A stretch of 64,000 nt of DNA from Alphaproteobacteria bacterium (GTDB lineage: Bacteria; Pseudomonadota; Alphaproteobacteria; Sphingomonadales; JAKSBY01): the NCBI GenBank assembly GCA_021774625.1, contig JAJFIV010000027.1:62001-126000 (forward strand), given 5' to 3'. The notes beneath the pieces are model-generated. The model was not told the origin of the DNA. It ran no database searches and worked only from the letters and a program-made list of their open reading frames with translations. Both the position numbers and the translations under genes were made by a program. This document shows, piece by piece, positions 1-8,621 of the stretch. The first letter of the stretch is position 1; each line of letters opens with the position of its first letter.

Positions 1-83
1 ACCGCTCCTGCGGCGGTCCGAGGCCGGGGAAATGCGCTAACGGCGCAATCAATCCTTGATGGAAGTGAGTGATTGGCGGACCG

Positions 84-497
84 TTACATCGGCCTCAGGG
101 TTGCGCTTTGAATGAGAATATCGGTTTGGCCATCACCCAGCATGCGATCAGAAGTCCGCTGCAGCACGGCATCAAGCACGCCAATATTCAATGGCCGGCT
201 GATATCAATATGCGTACTTGCCAGCCGCGTCAAAACCTGGACATAGGCATCGCGCAGACGCGGTTGCATCTTGCGCGCCTTTTCCAGGGTTTCCGCATCT
301 CTGACGGCAAGATTCAAACTGACGGCGAGCAGGCCGTGAACACGGGAATCTTTGAGAACGGTCACCGACAGGGGCTCGAACGCAACAAATAAGGCATCCG
401 GGTCTGACGCCGCCTTTTCCCTCTCTGCAGCCAAAACAGGCAGGGCCAACCCTATAAATGCGAGAGAAAATAGTATGAAAGAAAAATATCGGGGCAT
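84..497 (-). CDS. FliL-like exported protein
   Basis: This 137-residue protein starts with a hydrophobic segment ending LALPVLAAE, which reads as a cleavable signal peptide or a membrane anchor. The rest resembles the periplasmic domain of FliL, the flagellar basal-body protein that surrounds the stator and modulates motor output. The pattern seen is a short strand ending in FVAFEPLSVTVL, a strand LLAVSLNLAVRD, and the helix around MQPRLRDAYVQVLTRLAS, matching the FliL 'MPRLRDAL' helix. It lacks the long cytoplasmic N-terminus of canonical FliL. The next gene upstream on the same strand encodes a flagellin-like protein, which supports a motility role. The family call is by eye. The start is the first ATG before the hydrophobic segment. 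Confidence 0.6.
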   Translation of the reverse strand: MPRYFSFILFSLAFIGLALPVLAAEREKAASDPDALFVAFEPLSVTVLKDSRVHGLLAVSLNLAVRDAETLEKARKMQPRLRDAYVQVLTRLASTHIDISRPLNIGVLDAVLQRTSDRMLGDGQTDILIQSATLRPM

Positions 498-590
498 TGG
501 CTGTTTCTTTATAAAGCTCCCGGCGTCCTGCGGAAATTCGTCGGGCCATCAGCAGAGATTAGAGGCTGTTTCTTAAGCATCGGTTAGCGG

Positions 591-628
591 AAATTAATTG
601 CATTTTGCAAAATTAATTGCATTTTGCA
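591..628. repeat. Perfect tandem 19-bp repeat, two copies
   Basis: The unit AAATTAATTGCATTTTGCA occurs twice with no gap (591-609 and 610-628), and a degraded partial third copy follows. The junction forms the perfect palindrome ATTTTGCAAAAT (602-613). It lies about 100-130 bp upstream of the FliL-like start, so it could be a regulator-binding array, since 19 bp is close to two helical turns. No known motif is recognised. Confidence 0.7.
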
Positions 629-845
629 TCGCAAATTACATAAAATACGGCGATTTTTTTCAGAAAAACTTATCTTCTTAAAAAATAGCCATTTTTTTCA
701 ATAGGTTGGTTTTAATGCTGCATGTGGCATTGCTCTTGCATAAACATCATTGCCTCTCGAGCAGGGGCGCGGGAGCGGGCGAAACCGAACCCCCATCATT
801 CACCCGTTCCCGTTGTCCCCCTGCCCGAAGGAAAATATCAAAGAA

Positions 846-872
846 GCCGCCCCTGATTTGGGCGGTTTTTTT
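846..872. terminator. Hairpin terminator
   Basis: The stem CCGCCC (847-852) pairs with GGGCGG (860-865) around a 7-nt loop, and seven T residues follow on the plus strand. On the minus strand the same stem is followed by CTTCTTTGATATTTT, so it can end the flagellin-like gene that stops at 922. The better T-run points the other way, where no upstream gene is known. Confidence 0.6.
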
Positions 873-921
873 GCGCCCCCGCTGTCCGCTTATTTTTCGG
901 CATCGCCGATCGGATCCACGA

Positions 922-3777
922 TCAAATAAAGAGGTTGAATCCCGCCGATTGATTGACCGCCTGAAGCCTGAACAGGGCCTCCTGAAAGCCGGCCAGCTGT
1001 TTGGCGATTCTGGGCGGCGTATCGCCCGCAAACTGCGCCTCACGCTTCAAGGCGGCGGCAAAAGGATCAAAAGTCAGGGACCGGAAGGCGCGCTGCACCG
1101 TAGCGATGGCGGTATCAAGCTGACTGAGGACAAATTTCGCCGTCGCTTTATCGCGCAGATGAAGGCCCAAAGGCAGGTCAAGGGCAAAAGAACCGCCCAG
1201 ATTGTCCGCATCCGCTCCCTCATCCTCTTCCTCCAGGTCGAACAGCAGTTCGGTCGACAGAATGCGGGTGGGTTCGATGCCAAGCCGCGCCAGGGCGTCC
1301 TTATCATCCGGCCCCGAAATAATATCGATTTTCGCCCCGTTGACGGCTTCTATTTTCAGGGTGGGCCCGTCCGGCCCGCTCACTTCCACCGCCTTGATCT
1401 TGCGGAACGAAAGGCGATTGATTTTGGCGGCGATTTTTTTGAACGTATCGCCGGCTTCAATGGTGATTTTGCGGGCGCGGGCACCATCAATGGAAATAAA
1501 GAACTGGTCGCCGCTCCGCACCGTGGTCTGGGTGACGATATCGCGGGTCTCGACCGGATTGAATGTTCCGACGGGCAACCCGAGCTGTGTTAAAACCGAG
1601 CTTCCGGAATTGGTAAAGGCGATACCGGAACCGGCGTTGTTTGATAAAAGCAGGCCGAATTGTTCAACAAAATCAATGGCGCCGGTTGTGCCGTCAATTT
1701 TGGCGGCGAAGGCGTCTTTGAAACCTTTCTTGCTTTCTCCCTGTATGCCGCCATTGGTTTCACCGGCCACAAAAACCTTGCCATTATTGATCGTAACCGC
1801 ATTGACCCGGTCTGTTTCCACACTGCCAAGAAATGTCGTGAAATTTATGGAGGCGGACCCGCCATTATCATTCAGACCGACAACAAAGCCGTCTACTCCT
1901 CCTGAATGAGCGACCGGGCGCGCTCCGCCGCCAAAATTCGCATTGGAGGCGGACCCGGTGATAAAAACGGAATTTCCTTCCACCGCGATCCCCGAGACAG
2001 TCCCGCCGTCGAGGCTGCCCAGCGCCGTGCTGAATATCTGATTGGACAAGTCTGCCGCATCCAGTTTTTTCAAAGTCGCCGTGCCGTCTTCAACACTGGC
2101 AATCAGAATATTACCGTCCGCCGCCACGGTTATGGCGCGGACTTCTTCGTTGCCGGCGCCGCCAAACTGGCCCGAGGACTGGACAGCGCCATCCTCACCG
2201 CCGAGTTTCAGAACAAAGCCGTCCTTACCGCCGCCATAGCTTACGCCGTTATTGACGGCGCCCCTGGTATATCCGGCGACAAAGATGTCATTGTTGGCGT
2301 CCGTGGTGACGGCAAAAGCGCCGTCTTCTTTAAAGGTATCCAGCTGGTAGGTGAAAAGCTGATCGCCCCGGTCATTGAATTTGGTGACAAAACTGTCGGT
2401 TCCGGCAATTGCATCGGCAGAATTAAGTTTACTGTCCGTCTGGCCGGCAATGATGACATTGTCTTCACCGTCCACCGTTACGGAAAAGGCGTTGGCGTCG
2501 GATGTCGCGCCCAGAAGGCGGGAAAAAATCACGTCGCCATCAGCGCTGAGTTTTGTCAGGAAAACATCGCCTTCCGTCGCATCATTAAACTGACTGCCAA
2601 AGCTTCCCTGGCTGCGGCCGACCACATAAAGATTGCCCTGGCTGTCGGCGACGACAGCATTGGCCGTGGTTTCCGCCGTGGTGGGGTCGGGTTTATCCTC
2701 CTCAGACCCCCCGCTTTTGGCATGGGCCAGTTCGGATACCGCCGTCGTATTGCGATCAATCCCGGCAATGATATCCGCCGAAGACCTGGTGGGGTCGGCG
2801 CCATCCACACCGGAGATTTTTGTCAGGGTTCCATTGGAGAAATCATCGAGAAAACCGGCGACGTTGCCGGCCACAAAAAGCGCCGGCTCGGCCGCCTGCG
2901 CGGTGAAGCTCAGGGTTTCGCTGCTGACGCCGTCAATCTGAATGCCGTGGCCGATTTCACCTTTGGTGTTGACCGATACCCGGGTGAGGTATTTTGAGAT
3001 CGAGTTGCCATCGGCATCAAGGATAGGCTGACCATCGACATCGAGAACTTTGACCGCCGAGATTTTTTCATTGATCAGATTGACGACGGCATTGATCGAC
3101 ACGGTCCCGGAAATTTCCGACAGATCCACAGCCACCTCATCAAAACCGGTCGTCTTTTCAAGCCGGATTGTGAAGACTTCATTGCCGGCGATATTGGCCA
3201 GGGGGTCATTCCGCCCTTCGGTCTGAATAATCTTGCCGACAAACTTGCTGGACGCCTTGCCAAGGGAGGCGGCGCTTTCCACCCGGTTTGATTTTTCGCC
3301 GCGAAACAGGGTCAGCTTGTCGAGAACGGCCGTTTCCAGAAAAGCGCTGATTTCCTCGAAGCCCTGCTGAAACTTCAGGTCCAGCCGGCCGAGCGATGCC
3401 GTTGGCGTGTTCTTTTCAGCGGCGAACTGCGCCAGCGACTGTAAGGCTTTCAGGCCGTTATACAGGGCGAAAAGCGCCCGGCTGTCGAGATCATCGCCAG
3501 CGCGCTTTACGTCATTGGACTTCAGATCGATGAATTTTTCCAGGCTGCGGGCATCCCGCAGGCGCGCCTCAAGGGATTGCGGCTCAGTGGGGATCTGCCA
3601 GGGCGGGATAACCGCCGGTCCGCGAAAGGCGTCAATCTTTGCCGCCAGCTGTGAATCCGCTGAATTTACGCCGGCAAGAGCAATCTTGGAATTGAACGCA
3701 CCGGCCAGAACCGACGTATCAAAACGGATCAGCTGAAAAGGCGGCGGTTGGTTACTGGCACCGAATAAAAAGGCCAC
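922..3777 (-). CDS. Flagellin-like beta-propeller protein (FlaEY-like?)
   Basis: This is a 951-residue protein without a signal peptide. The N-terminal ~170 residues are helical and coiled-coil-like, in the style of flagellar filament or hook-associated proteins. Two Flagellin_IN-like segments follow, one near residue 210 (VDLSEISGTVSINAVVNLIN) and one near 770-850 (GPTLKIEAVNGAKIDI). Between them lie SBBP-type propeller repeats of about 55 residues, with recurring motifs such as DSQGNLYVVGR, DGEDNVIIAGQ, DANNDIFVAGY and AADGNILIAS. A helical C-terminus (residues ~870-951) ends FNLFI. I infer a flagellum-associated protein exported by the flagellar apparatus. The Caulobacter flagellar regulator FlaEY is a similar-sized candidate relative, named from memory. 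The FliL-like gene lies downstream on the same strand. Confidence 0.6.
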   Translation of the reverse strand: MAFLFGASNQPPPFQLIRFDTSVLAGAFNSKIALAGVNSADSQLAAKIDAFRGPAVIPPWQIPTEPQSLEARLRDARSLEKFIDLKSNDVKRAGDDLDSRALFALYNGLKALQSLAQFAAEKNTPTASLGRLDLKFQQGFEEISAFLETAVLDKLTLFRGEKSNRVESAASLGKASSKFVGKIIQTEGRNDPLANIAGNEVFTIRLEKTTGFDEVAVDLSEISGTVSINAVVNLINEKISAVKVLDVDGQPILDADGNSISKYLTRVSVNTKGEIGHGIQIDGVSSETLSFTAQAAEPALFVAGNVAGFLDDFSNGTLTKISGVDGADPTRSSADIIAGIDRNTTAVSELAHAKSGGSEEDKPDPTTAETTANAVVADSQGNLYVVGRSQGSFGSQFNDATEGDVFLTKLSADGDVIFSRLLGATSDANAFSVTVDGEDNVIIAGQTDSKLNSADAIAGTDSFVTKFNDRGDQLFTYQLDTFKEDGAFAVTTDANNDIFVAGYTRGAVNNGVSYGGGKDGFVLKLGGEDGAVQSSGQFGGAGNEEVRAITVAADGNILIASVEDGTATLKKLDAADLSNQIFSTALGSLDGGTVSGIAVEGNSVFITGSASNANFGGGARPVAHSGGVDGFVVGLNDNGGSASINFTTFLGSVETDRVNAVTINNGKVFVAGETNGGIQGESKKGFKDAFAAKIDGTTGAIDFVEQFGLLLSNNAGSGIAFTNSGSSVLTQLGLPVGTFNPVETRDIVTQTTVRSGDQFFISIDGARARKITIEAGDTFKKIAAKINRLSFRKIKAVEVSGPDGPTLKIEAVNGAKIDIISGPDDKDALARLGIEPTRILSTELLFDLEEEDEGADADNLGGSFALDLPLGLHLRDKATAKFVLSQLDTAIATVQRAFRSLTFDPFAAALKREAQFAGDTPPRIAKQLAGFQEALFRLQAVNQSAGFNLFI

Positions 3778-3942
3778 GGTTTGCTCTCATCCAATCACTG
3801 GGCGGAAAATCCGCACAATTCCTCGCCTTTCAGGATAGAGGATGCATGTTAAGAAATGATTGATATTTCCTCTTCCTCCCTTGCGGGACAGCGGCCTAAT
3901 CGCTAAGTGTGTAGGTCTGTAAATCAGACAAAGGGTCATGGT

Positions 3943-4221
3943 ATGTCATTGCCATTGTATATTATTTATAGGCTGCTGGATTTGTATAGCTGGATATTGA
4001 TTATATGGATCATCGTCAGCTGGCTTGTCGCTTTTAATGTCATCAATACTCATCAACGGTTTGTGGCAATTCTCATGGATATTCTGAACCGGCTGACAGA
4101 GCCTGTTCTCAGACCCATAAGGCGTTATGTTCCGCTGGTCGGCGGCCTGGACTTGTCGCCTCTTGTTCTATTGCTGGTCATTCACTTTATCCAATATGGA
4201 ATCGTTCATCATCTTGCCTGA
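3943..4221 (+). CDS. yggT: YggT family membrane protein
   Basis: This 92-residue inner-membrane protein has two hydrophobic segments: residues ~2-30 (LYIIYRLLDLYSWILIIWII) and a C-terminal one ([20 protein letters not shown]). Between them lies the family hallmark LTEPVLRPIRRYVP. YggT proteins are widespread small membrane proteins linked to osmotic tolerance and cell-envelope functions, and their biochemical role is unsettled. I start at the ATG at 3943, which has AAGGG 8 nt upstream, rather than the in-frame GTG at 3907. It overlaps the next gene by 26 nt, the common alphaproteobacterial order yggT-yggU-folD. Confidence 0.85.
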   Translation: MSLPLYIIYRLLDLYSWILIIWIIVSWLVAFNVINTHQRFVAILMDILNRLTEPVLRPIRRYVPLVGGLDLSPLVLLLVIHFIQYGIVHHLA

Positions 4222-4522
4222 GCGCGAGAGCTTTGATCTCAGAATAAAACTCACCCCGAAGGCCCGCCATAACCGGATCGGCCCGATGGCAGAAGATAGT
4301 GAGAACAATCCCGTTCTCAAAATCTCCGTCACCGCCGCTCCGGAAAACGGAAAAGCCAACGCCGCGATGATCAAAAGCTTGGCGAAAGCGCTCGGGCTTG
4401 CTAAAGGCGATATTGAGGTTGTGGCAGGGCAAACATCACGCAATAAAAAAATACGCCTGCGAGGGAATGAAGCGGCGCTGATTTCCCGCCTTCGGAAATT
4501 GACAGAGAAAGAAACGCGATGA
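4196..4522 (+). CDS. yggU: DUF167 (YggU) family protein
   Basis: A 108-residue soluble protein of the DUF167/YggU family. It shows the family core [17 protein letters not shown] near the N-terminus, then [27 protein letters not shown] and the late segment [18 protein letters not shown]. The function is unknown. The start is placed at ATG 4196, so that it begins inside the end of yggT (26-nt overlap). The longer upstream reading would add residues encoded by another frame of yggT. The stop overlaps the folD start by ATGA, so yggT-yggU-folD are probably translationally coupled. Confidence 0.85.
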   Translation: MESFIILPERESFDLRIKLTPKARHNRIGPMAEDSENNPVLKISVTAAPENGKANAAMIKSLAKALGLAKGDIEVVAGQTSRNKKIRLRGNEAALISRLRKLTEKETR

Positions 4523-5415
4523 GGCAGGCAAAAATTATTGACGGCAAGGCTTTCGCCGCCACTGCCCGCGAAGGCGTGGCCAGAGACGTTGCCGCCCTGA
4601 AGGACAAGTACGGTATTACACCGGGCCTTGCGGTGGTGCTGGTCGGCGAAGACCCGGCTAGCGAGGTTTACGTCCGCAACAAGGGCAAATCGACGCTTGA
4701 AACCGGCATGCAGTCCTTTGAGCATAGATTGCCGGCTGATATTGATCAGGGCGATCTGCTGAAACTTGTCGACAAGCTGAACCGGGACCCGGCGGTCAAT
4801 GGCATATTGGTTCAACTGCCCCTGCCGGATCAGATTGATGAAAACGCGGTGATTCAGTCAATCAATCCGGCCAAGGACGTGGATGGCTTTCATCTCGCCA
4901 ATGTCGGACTTTTATCAACCGGTGGCGATGGGCTGGTGCCCTGCACGCCGCTGGGCTGTATCCTGATGCTGAAAGAGACGTTGGGCAGTCTTTCCGGGAG
5001 GCGGGCTATTGTGGTCGGCCGGTCCAACATTGTCGGCAAACCGATGGCCAATCTTCTGTTGAAGGAAAGCTGCACCGTCACCATCGCCCATTCCCGGACG
5101 AAAGATCTGCCAGGCGAGTGCCGCCGCGCGGATATTGTCATCGCGGCCGTTGGCCGCCCGGAAATGGTAAAAGGCGACTGGATCAGGAAAGGCGCCACCG
5201 TCATTGATGTCGGCATCAACCGCATTCCCGCACCGGAAAAAGGCGAAGGGAAAACCCGGCTTGTCGGCGATGTGGCTTTTGATGAGGCCGTTCAGGTTGC
5301 CGGCGCCATTACACCCGTGCCCGGCGGGGTCGGCCCCATGACCATCGCCATGCTGCTCAGAAACACCGTGACCGCCACCTGCCGTCAGGCCGGTATCGAT
5401 CCGGAAAACCTATAG
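4519..5415 (+). CDS. folD: Bifunctional FolD (methylene-THF dehydrogenase/cyclohydrolase)
   Basis: FolD interconverts 5,10-methylene-, 5,10-methenyl- and 10-formyl-tetrahydrofolate with NADP in the cytosol and feeds purine and formyl-Met synthesis. The 298 residues fit the family length. Visible motifs are the catalytic YVRNKGK (Tyr51, Lys55), the folate-site segment VQLPLPDQI near residue 100, the dinucleotide-binding stretch [16 protein letters not shown] near 167, and the C-terminal [12 protein letters not shown]. It is the third gene of the yggT-yggU-folD set, joined to yggU by an ATGA overlap, and marC begins 8 nt after its stop. Confidence 0.97.
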   Translation: MRQAKIIDGKAFAATAREGVARDVAALKDKYGITPGLAVVLVGEDPASEVYVRNKGKSTLETGMQSFEHRLPADIDQGDLLKLVDKLNRDPAVNGILVQLPLPDQIDENAVIQSINPAKDVDGFHLANVGLLSTGGDGLVPCTPLGCILMLKETLGSLSGRRAIVVGRSNIVGKPMANLLLKESCTVTIAHSRTKDLPGECRRADIVIAAVGRPEMVKGDWIRKGATVIDVGINRIPAPEKGEGKTRLVGDVAFDEAVQVAGAITPVPGGVGPMTIAMLLRNTVTATCRQAGIDPENL

Positions 5416-5423
5416 GGAATGAT

Positions 5424-6050
5424 ATGCTGGAACTTGCCCTTACCGCCTTTGTCACGCTGTTCGTCGTTATTGATCCGCCTGGTATGGCGCCGATTTTTGC
5501 GGCCCTGACCGATGACGGCGATGCCCGATACCGCCGCAGCATGGCCATCAAAGGGCCGCTGATCGCCGGGCTTATTCTGATCTTTTTCGGCTTTGCCGGC
5601 GAACCGTTTCTCAAGGCGCTTGGCATCAGCATGGATGCGTTTCGCGTTGCGGGCGGCTTTATGCTGTTTGTCATGGCCATTGAAATGGTGTTTGAAAAAC
5701 GCAGCGAGCGCCGCCAGAAATCAGCGGAAGGCGTTCAGGAGGAGCATCATGCGCCGGATGATATTTCCGTCTTTCCCATTGCCGTTCCCATGCTGGCGGG
5801 GCCCGGCGCCATTACCTCGATCCTGCTGCTGATGAGCAGTGCGAAAAACCTTGAGGAACAGGCTGTGATTATGGGGGCGATGGCCATCAATATTGTGATC
5901 GCCATAGTGACTTTCATTGCTGTGGGCGGGCTGATGAAAATTATGGGCAAGACCATTGCCACCATCATCACCCGGGTTCTCGGCATTGTTCTCGCCGCCC
6001 TTGCCGCGCAATATATGCTGGATGGGATAAAAGGCGCCTTGTCCTTATAA
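5424..6050 (+). CDS. MarC family membrane protein
   Basis: A 208-residue polytopic protein with about six hydrophobic segments, typical of MarC/SNARE-associated-type inner-membrane proteins. The signature LFVVIDPPGMAPIFAALT lies near the N-terminus, and a second family segment, PIAVPMLAGPGAITSILLLM, lies near residue 120. Early links of E. coli MarC to multiple-antibiotic resistance were not upheld, and the role remains unknown. A charged loop (FEKRSERRQKSAEGVQEEHH) separates the two halves. It directly follows folD and is probably in the same transcript. Confidence 0.88.
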   Translation: MLELALTAFVTLFVVIDPPGMAPIFAALTDDGDARYRRSMAIKGPLIAGLILIFFGFAGEPFLKALGISMDAFRVAGGFMLFVMAIEMVFEKRSERRQKSAEGVQEEHHAPDDISVFPIAVPMLAGPGAITSILLLMSSAKNLEEQAVIMGAMAINIVIAIVTFIAVGGLMKIMGKTIATIITRVLGIVLAALAAQYMLDGIKGALSL

Positions 6051-6181
6051 CCTTTTCAAATAATTGATCTTCCGCCTGCTTCCGGGTAATGTCTTTTCCT
6101 GATCGTGGAAAATTGTGGGCGGGACTCTTGTATTTTTACGGTCTGTCGAGGGGCTGTATCAATAAATTCACAGGGAAAATT

Positions 6182-6598
6182 ATGCTGAAAGAATTCAAGG
6201 AATTCGCCATGAAGGGCAATGTGCTCGACATGGCGGTGGGTATCATCATCGGCATCGCCTTTGGCGGCATTGTCAAGTCACTGGTGGGCGATATTTTGAT
6301 GCCGCCGATTGGCTTGCTGCTCGGCAATCTCGACTTTTCCAACCTTTTTATCAGTCTGGGCGATCAGAGCTTTGCAACGCTGGAAGCCGCCCGTGAAGCC
6401 GGTGCGCCGATTATTGCTTATGGGCTTTTCATCAACGAAGTAATCAATTTTCTGATTGTCGCCTTTGCCATCTTCATCCTGATCAAACAAATCAACCGGT
6501 TCAAGAAAAAGGAAGAGGAAAAACCGGCGAAAAAGACCACCGCGCCACGGGAAGAGATCCTTTTGGAGGAAATCCGCGATATTCTGAAAGAAAAGTAA
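6182..6598 (+). CDS. mscL: Large-conductance mechanosensitive channel
   Basis: MscL forms a pentameric inner-membrane channel that opens on strong hypo-osmotic shock and releases solutes. The 138 residues match the family. The pattern is a short N-terminal amphipathic helix ([20 protein letters not shown]), TM1 ([20 protein letters not shown]), a periplasmic loop, TM2 ([18 protein letters not shown]) and a charged C-terminal bundle ([11 protein letters not shown], ending [13 protein letters not shown]). The start is ATG 6182; the in-frame codons upstream from 6089 do not look like MscL. A strong hairpin follows at 6618. Confidence 0.96.
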   Translation: MLKEFKEFAMKGNVLDMAVGIIIGIAFGGIVKSLVGDILMPPIGLLLGNLDFSNLFISLGDQSFATLEAAREAGAPIIAYGLFINEVINFLIVAFAIFILIKQINRFKKKEEEKPAKKTTAPREEILLEEIRDILKEK

Positions 6599-6617
6599 CC
6601 CTTTTTCCGATAGTGAT

Positions 6618-6644
6618 GAGGCGGCAGGTTTTTGCCGCCTCTTC
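6618..6644 (+). terminator. Hairpin terminator after mscL
   Basis: GAGGCGGCA (6618-6626) pairs perfectly with TGCCGCCTC (6633-6641) around a 6-nt loop. The T-tract is short (TTCC), so termination may be incomplete. It sits 20 nt after the mscL stop and 36 nt before the antiporter start. Confidence 0.65.
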
Positions 6645-6679
6645 CGGTTTCCGCTCAGCGAATAGGATAAGACCGCGCC

Positions 6680-8518
6680 ATGGACAATCTGCTTTATATT
6701 CTGGCCTTGATCGGCTTTCTGGGGATCGGCTCGCAATGGCTTGCCTGGAAATTTCAGCTGCCCGCCATCGTCCTGATGTCCCTGGCCGGTATTGTCGCCG
6801 GCCCCCTTCTGGGCCTACTGAACCCGGCCGAGGATTTTGGCGAATTTCTCTCGCCGATCATTTCAGCGGCGGTGGCGATTATCCTGTTTGAAGGCGGTCT
6901 GACCCTTGATTTCCGGGAATTGAAGCATGTGGGCCGGGCGGTGCGCCGACTGGTTTTTCCCGGCGTTCCCATAGCCTGGGCGCTGGGCGCAGTTGCCGCT
7001 TATTATCTTGTGGGCCTGAGCTGGCCGGTTGCCATTTTATTTGCCGGGATTTTGATCGTGACCGGCCCAACCGTCATTACCCCCATGCTCAGGCAGGCCA
7101 ATTTATCGGCCCGGCCCCGCACCATTCTAAAATGGGAAGGCATTGTCAATGACCCCATTGGCGCGTTGCTTGCGGTCATTGTGTTCGAATATCTGGTTTT
7201 TGAAAAGGCCGGAGACCCTCTCCTGCAGACTGTCCTCTGGCTGACCCTGGCCTTTCTGTTGGCGGCGCTGATCGGCTATGTCTTTGCCCGCGTCATTGTG
7301 TCCCTGTTCAAAAGCGGCGGCGTGCCGGAATTTCTCAAGGCTCCCGTATTGCTCAGCGCTGTTCTTGCCTGTTTTGGCATTGCCGATGCCATCGAGCATG
7401 AAACCGGCCTTCTGGCTGTCACCGCCATGGGGATCGCTATTGCCAACTCCGGCATCGCCTCAATCAATGAGATGCGCCGGTTCAAGGAAAATATCACCAT
7501 CATTCTGGTGTCCGGCGTTTTTGTGGTGCTGACCGCAACCCTGTCGCTGGATATTCTGACCGGTCTCGATTGGGGCTTTGCCGCTTTTGTCGGCGCCATC
7601 CTGTTTCTAGTTCGCCCGATTACGGTCTGGATCAGCACTTTGGGCGCGGGCCTGCCGTGGCGCGACACACTGCTGATCAGCTGGATCGCGCCGCGCGGCA
7701 TCGTCGCTGTTGCGGTTTCCGGTTTCTTCGCTCTGAAGCTTCAGGAATTGGGATATTTGGATGGCGCACAGCTGGTGCCGCTGTCCTTCGCGATCGTCTT
7801 CGCGACAATCCTCGCCCACGGTTTTACCGTTAAGAAGCTGGCGCAGATGCTGGGGCTGGCGACCGAAGGTCATCCCGGGGCACTGATTGTCAATGCCTCC
7901 TCCTGGAGCGTGGAACTGGCCAAACTGATGAAGTCCCTGGAAATTCCCGTTCTGATTGCCGATACCAGCTGGCGGCGGCTCAAGCGGGCGCGGCTGGAAA
8001 ATATCCCGGTCTATTACGGTGAAATCCTGTCGGAGGCGACCGAGCACCAACTGGATCTCAACCAGTTTGGCTCCATCATCGCCGCCAGCGGCAATTATGC
8101 CTATAATGCGCTGGTGTCAACGGAATTCGCCCCGGAATTCGGGCGCAACAATATCTTTCAGATTGGCGGCAAGGATTCTGACGATTCCCACGAGGTGTCC
8201 CACACATTGAAAGGGCGGATTATATTTGGCGCGGGCCTGGGGCTGGAGGATTTGCTCAAACGCCATTATGCGGGCTGGACCTTCCAGAAAACCAGGATCA
8301 CCGAAAAATTCACCCTGGAAGATTATAAAACCAAGCTTCACGCAGAAACGGATATTCTGTTTACCCTGAAAAAAGACGGCAAACTTTCCTTCGCCACCGG
8401 CGCCGATGCCCCGAAAATCGAAGACGGCGACACCATCATCTCCTATGCCCCGCCCGCTAACGGCTCAGCCGCGGCCGCGCCCCAAAAGCCGGAGGCTGAC
8501 AACAAAACAACACCATGA
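6680..8518 (+). CDS. CPA1-type cation:proton antiporter with C-terminal TrkA-N-like domain
   Basis: A 612-residue protein with about 12 membrane segments over residues 1-400, forming a Na+/H+ exchanger fold. The core ILFEGGLTLDF near residue 72 and the antiporter motif EGIVNDPIGALLAVIVFE near residue 155, with its N-D pair, match CPA1/NhaP exchangers. RPITVWISTL and WIAPRGIVAVAVSGFFAL are further family segments. Residues ~400-540 form a Rossmann-like cytosolic domain (ALIVNASSWSVELAKLMKSL, then IPVLIAD) similar to TrkA-N. The glycine motif is degenerate (NASSWS), so nucleotide binding is doubtful. The likely job is pH and cation homeostasis; the transported ion cannot be told. No terminator is seen after the gene. 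Confidence 0.88.
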   Translation: MDNLLYILALIGFLGIGSQWLAWKFQLPAIVLMSLAGIVAGPLLGLLNPAEDFGEFLSPIISAAVAIILFEGGLTLDFRELKHVGRAVRRLVFPGVPIAWALGAVAAYYLVGLSWPVAILFAGILIVTGPTVITPMLRQANLSARPRTILKWEGIVNDPIGALLAVIVFEYLVFEKAGDPLLQTVLWLTLAFLLAALIGYVFARVIVSLFKSGGVPEFLKAPVLLSAVLACFGIADAIEHETGLLAVTAMGIAIANSGIASINEMRRFKENITIILVSGVFVVLTATLSLDILTGLDWGFAAFVGAILFLVRPITVWISTLGAGLPWRDTLLISWIAPRGIVAVAVSGFFALKLQELGYLDGAQLVPLSFAIVFATILAHGFTVKKLAQMLGLATEGHPGALIVNASSWSVELAKLMKSLEIPVLIADTSWRRLKRARLENIPVYYGEILSEATEHQLDLNQFGSIIAASGNYAYNALVSTEFAPEFGRNNIFQIGGKDSDDSHEVSHTLKGRIIFGAGLGLEDLLKRHYAGWTFQKTRITEKFTLEDYKTKLHAETDILFTLKKDGKLSFATGADAPKIEDGDTIISYAPPANGSAAAAPQKPEADNKTTP

Positions 8519-8549
8519 AATAAAAAGAAAAACCAAAAATAACGCGTTT

Positions 8550-8610
8550 AGATAAGTTGACTTCCTCTAATGCATTTTGTTATATGTCATTAAGATAAGT
8601 TCACTTGTCT
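8550..8610 (+). promoter_or_regulatory. Promoter with two repeated palindromic operators
   Basis: Two related sites both begin AGATAAGT: 8550-8567 and 8593-8610. The second, AGATAAGTTCACTTGTCT, is an inverted repeat (AGATAAGT/ACTTGTCT, one mismatch). The first has a weaker right arm. They are 43 bp apart, about four helical turns. A -35-like TTGACT (8557-8562) lies inside the first site, a -10-like TATATG (8581-8586, 18-bp spacer) lies between them, and the predicted transcription start falls in the second. This is what a repressor-controlled promoter of the downstream ATPase gene would look like; the regulator is unknown. Confidence 0.55.
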
Positions 8611-8621
8611 AGGCGCAAAGA

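Larger units (their letters stand above)
498..921. other. AT-rich intergenic region with tandem repeat
   Basis: No convincing gene lies here. It separates two minus-strand genes and should carry the promoter of the FliL-like gene. Two things stand out: a tandem 19-bp repeat at 591-628 and a GC-rich hairpin with a T-run at 846-872, both listed separately. The stretch 570-715 is much more AT-rich than its surroundings. Confidence 0.6.

Noticed and set aside
1-83. Minus-strand frame reading LIAPLAHFPGLGPPQER, slightly like the start of RecR
   Set aside because: It would need a TTG start and lacks the usual residues before this motif; too short at the window edge to support.
706-1593. 295-residue plus-strand frame
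   Set aside because: It lies mostly opposite the flagellin-like gene and shows no family pattern; low-complexity basic composition typical of a shadow frame.
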